DNA of 8,504 nucleotides, from contig JBJMHU010000179.1 in assembly GCA_045807225.1 (NCBI GenBank), positions 1-8,504 of the forward strand, written 5' to 3'. Both the position numbers and the translations under genes were made by a program. The DNA comes from Fodinibacter sp045807225 (GTDB lineage: Bacteria > Actinomycetota > Actinomycetes > Actinomycetales > Dermatophilaceae). Numbering within the stretch: position 1 is the stretch's first letter; each line of letters begins with the position of its first letter. The notes beneath the pieces are model-generated. The model was given only the letters and a program-made list of their open reading frames with translations, was not told the origin of the DNA and did no database searches. This document shows positions 7,866-8,504 of the stretch, piece by piece.

Positions 7866-7886
7866 GGTGACCCCGAAGGGGTCGCC
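7866..7886. terminator. Strong bidirectional hairpin terminator candidate
   Basis: GGTGACCCC (7866-7874) pairs with GGGGTCGCC (7878-7886) in a 9-bp stem with one T-G wobble and a GAA loop (TTC on the other strand). It lies 13 bp after the acyltransferase stop and 33 bp before the stop of the convergent VOC gene, the right place to end both transcripts. There is no T-tract. Confidence 0.65.
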
Positions 7887-7919
7887 AACCCGAGCGCGGC
7901 AGCGCTGGGCCGACGTCCG

Positions 7920-8375
7920 CTACGAGCCGGAGCCCTGCTCCGCGTCGGACCCCGATGGCGGCTCGGCGGACGTCGACCCGATGTTGACCATCCACGGGAT
8001 GCCGAACCGGTCGGTGAGCATGCCGAACTCGTCGCCCCACATCTGCTTCTCCATGGGCATCGTCACGGTGGCCCCCTCCGAGAGCCCCTTCCAGTACTCG
8101 CGGATCGCCTCGTCGTCGCCGCTGATGCTCACCGACATGTGCGTGCCGGGCGTGTAGCCCTCGCCCGTGCCGGGCGCGGTGTCGGACGCCATAATGACCA
8201 GCCCCGACGGCGTCTCGAGGTTGGCGTGCATGACGCCGTCGGTGTCGGCCCCCTCTGCGCCGTACTCGCCGAACGTCGAGATGGTGAGCTCACCGCCGAG
8301 CACCGACTGGTAGAAGGTCATCGCGGCCCGCGCGGTGCCGGGGAAGGTGAGGTAGGGGTTGAGGACGACTGGCAT
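7920..8375 (-). CDS. PhnB-like VOC (glyoxalase/bleomycin resistance fold) protein
   Basis: A 151-residue cytoplasmic protein. It opens with LNPYLTFPGTARAAMTFYQSVLGGEL (5-30), the usual start of PhnB / 3-demethylubiquinone methyltransferase-like VOC proteins, and has VMHANLE (48-54), THMSVSISGDDEAIREYW (78-95) and WGDEFGMLTDRFGIPWMVN (113-131). These fit two beta-alpha-beta-beta-beta modules. H50 may be a metal ligand. Proteins of this group are often named 'PhnB' or 'glyoxalase' but mostly have no proven substrate, and nothing here ties it to phosphonate use. Residues after about 133 form a short Ser/Gly/Glu-rich tail. The start at 8375 has GGGAG 6 nt upstream. It is a lone gene, convergent with the acyltransferase across a 67-bp gap. 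Specific chemistry remains unassigned. Confidence 0.9.
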   Translation of the reverse strand: MPVVLNPYLTFPGTARAAMTFYQSVLGGELTISTFGEYGAEGADTDGVMHANLETPSGLVIMASDTAPGTGEGYTPGTHMSVSISGDDEAIREYWKGLSEGATVTMPMEKQMWGDEFGMLTDRFGIPWMVNIGSTSAEPPSGSDAEQGSGS

Positions 8376-8403
8376 GACGGGCTCCCAGTCGCCGTGGTGG
8401 GTC

Positions 8404-8446
8404 GCGGACGCGGTGGTCGTCCGCTTCCCGGCGACGCTACGCCGGG
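8404..8446. promoter_or_regulatory. Two adjacent perfect 7-bp inverted repeats upstream of the VOC gene
   Basis: GCGGACG (8404-8410) with CGTCCGC (8418-8424), loop 7 nt, is followed 2 bp later by CCCGGCG (8427-8433) with CGCCGGG (8440-8446), loop 6 nt. The second dyad contains TAGCGT on the minus strand (complement of 8434-8439), a TAnnnT -10 candidate for the VOC gene. It could be an operator pair, leader hairpins or chance in GC-rich DNA. The rest of 8376-8504 shows only a partial direct repeat of GGCCTCCG (8445-8452, 8468-8475). Confidence 0.35.
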
Positions 8447-8504
8447 CCTCCGACAGCCCGCCAGCCCGGCCTCCGGCTTGCCACGCGGGAGACGGCCCGA
8501 GCGT

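Overview
The window is very GC-rich (about 70% or more by eye). Its codons end almost entirely in G or C, start codons include GTG, and the protein families are those common in high-GC Gram-positive bacteria. Together these suggest an actinomycete, plausibly Micrococcales of the Intrasporangiaceae/Dermatophilaceae type. The genus assignment is inference only. It reads as ordinary chromosome: I see no transposase, integrase, phage, tRNA, rRNA or CRISPR signature.

Layout, left to right. (1) 1-1768, + strand: the C-terminal 588 residues of a SNF2-family ATPase whose 5' end lies outside the window. (2) 1901-3214, +: a cyclopropane-fatty-acyl-phospholipid synthase family methyltransferase, starting at the ATG with a good ribosome binding site rather than at an upstream in-frame ATG. 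(3) 3254-4651, -: class II fumarase, convergent with (2). (4) 4652-4830: a 179-bp gap with the most striking structure here, four copies of an 11-bp word in strictly alternating orientation at an exact 32-bp period. (5) 4831-5358, -: a small charged helical protein with an MT0933/Rv0909 antitoxin-like segment and a long low-complexity tail, with no toxin gene beside it. (6) 5537-6445 and 6452-7852, +: a tightly spaced pair, an alpha/beta hydrolase (lipase/esterase-like) followed after 6 bp by a WS/DGAT wax ester/triacylglycerol synthase-like acyltransferase. (7) 7920-8375, -: a PhnB-like VOC-fold protein, convergent with the acyltransferase, with a strong hairpin between them.

Functionally, the membrane and storage-lipid theme is the only shared one. 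The CFA synthase modifies phospholipid acyl chains, and the hydrolase/acyltransferase pair could release and re-esterify acyl chains in neutral lipid. Fumarase (TCA cycle), the SNF2 ATPase and the VOC protein look like independent transcription units.

The two observations I would follow first are the alternating 32-bp-periodic array upstream of the fumarase gene, and a strong codon-context rule: 12 of the 13 GAT/TAT/AAT codons I located across the seven genes immediately precede an alanine GCN codon.
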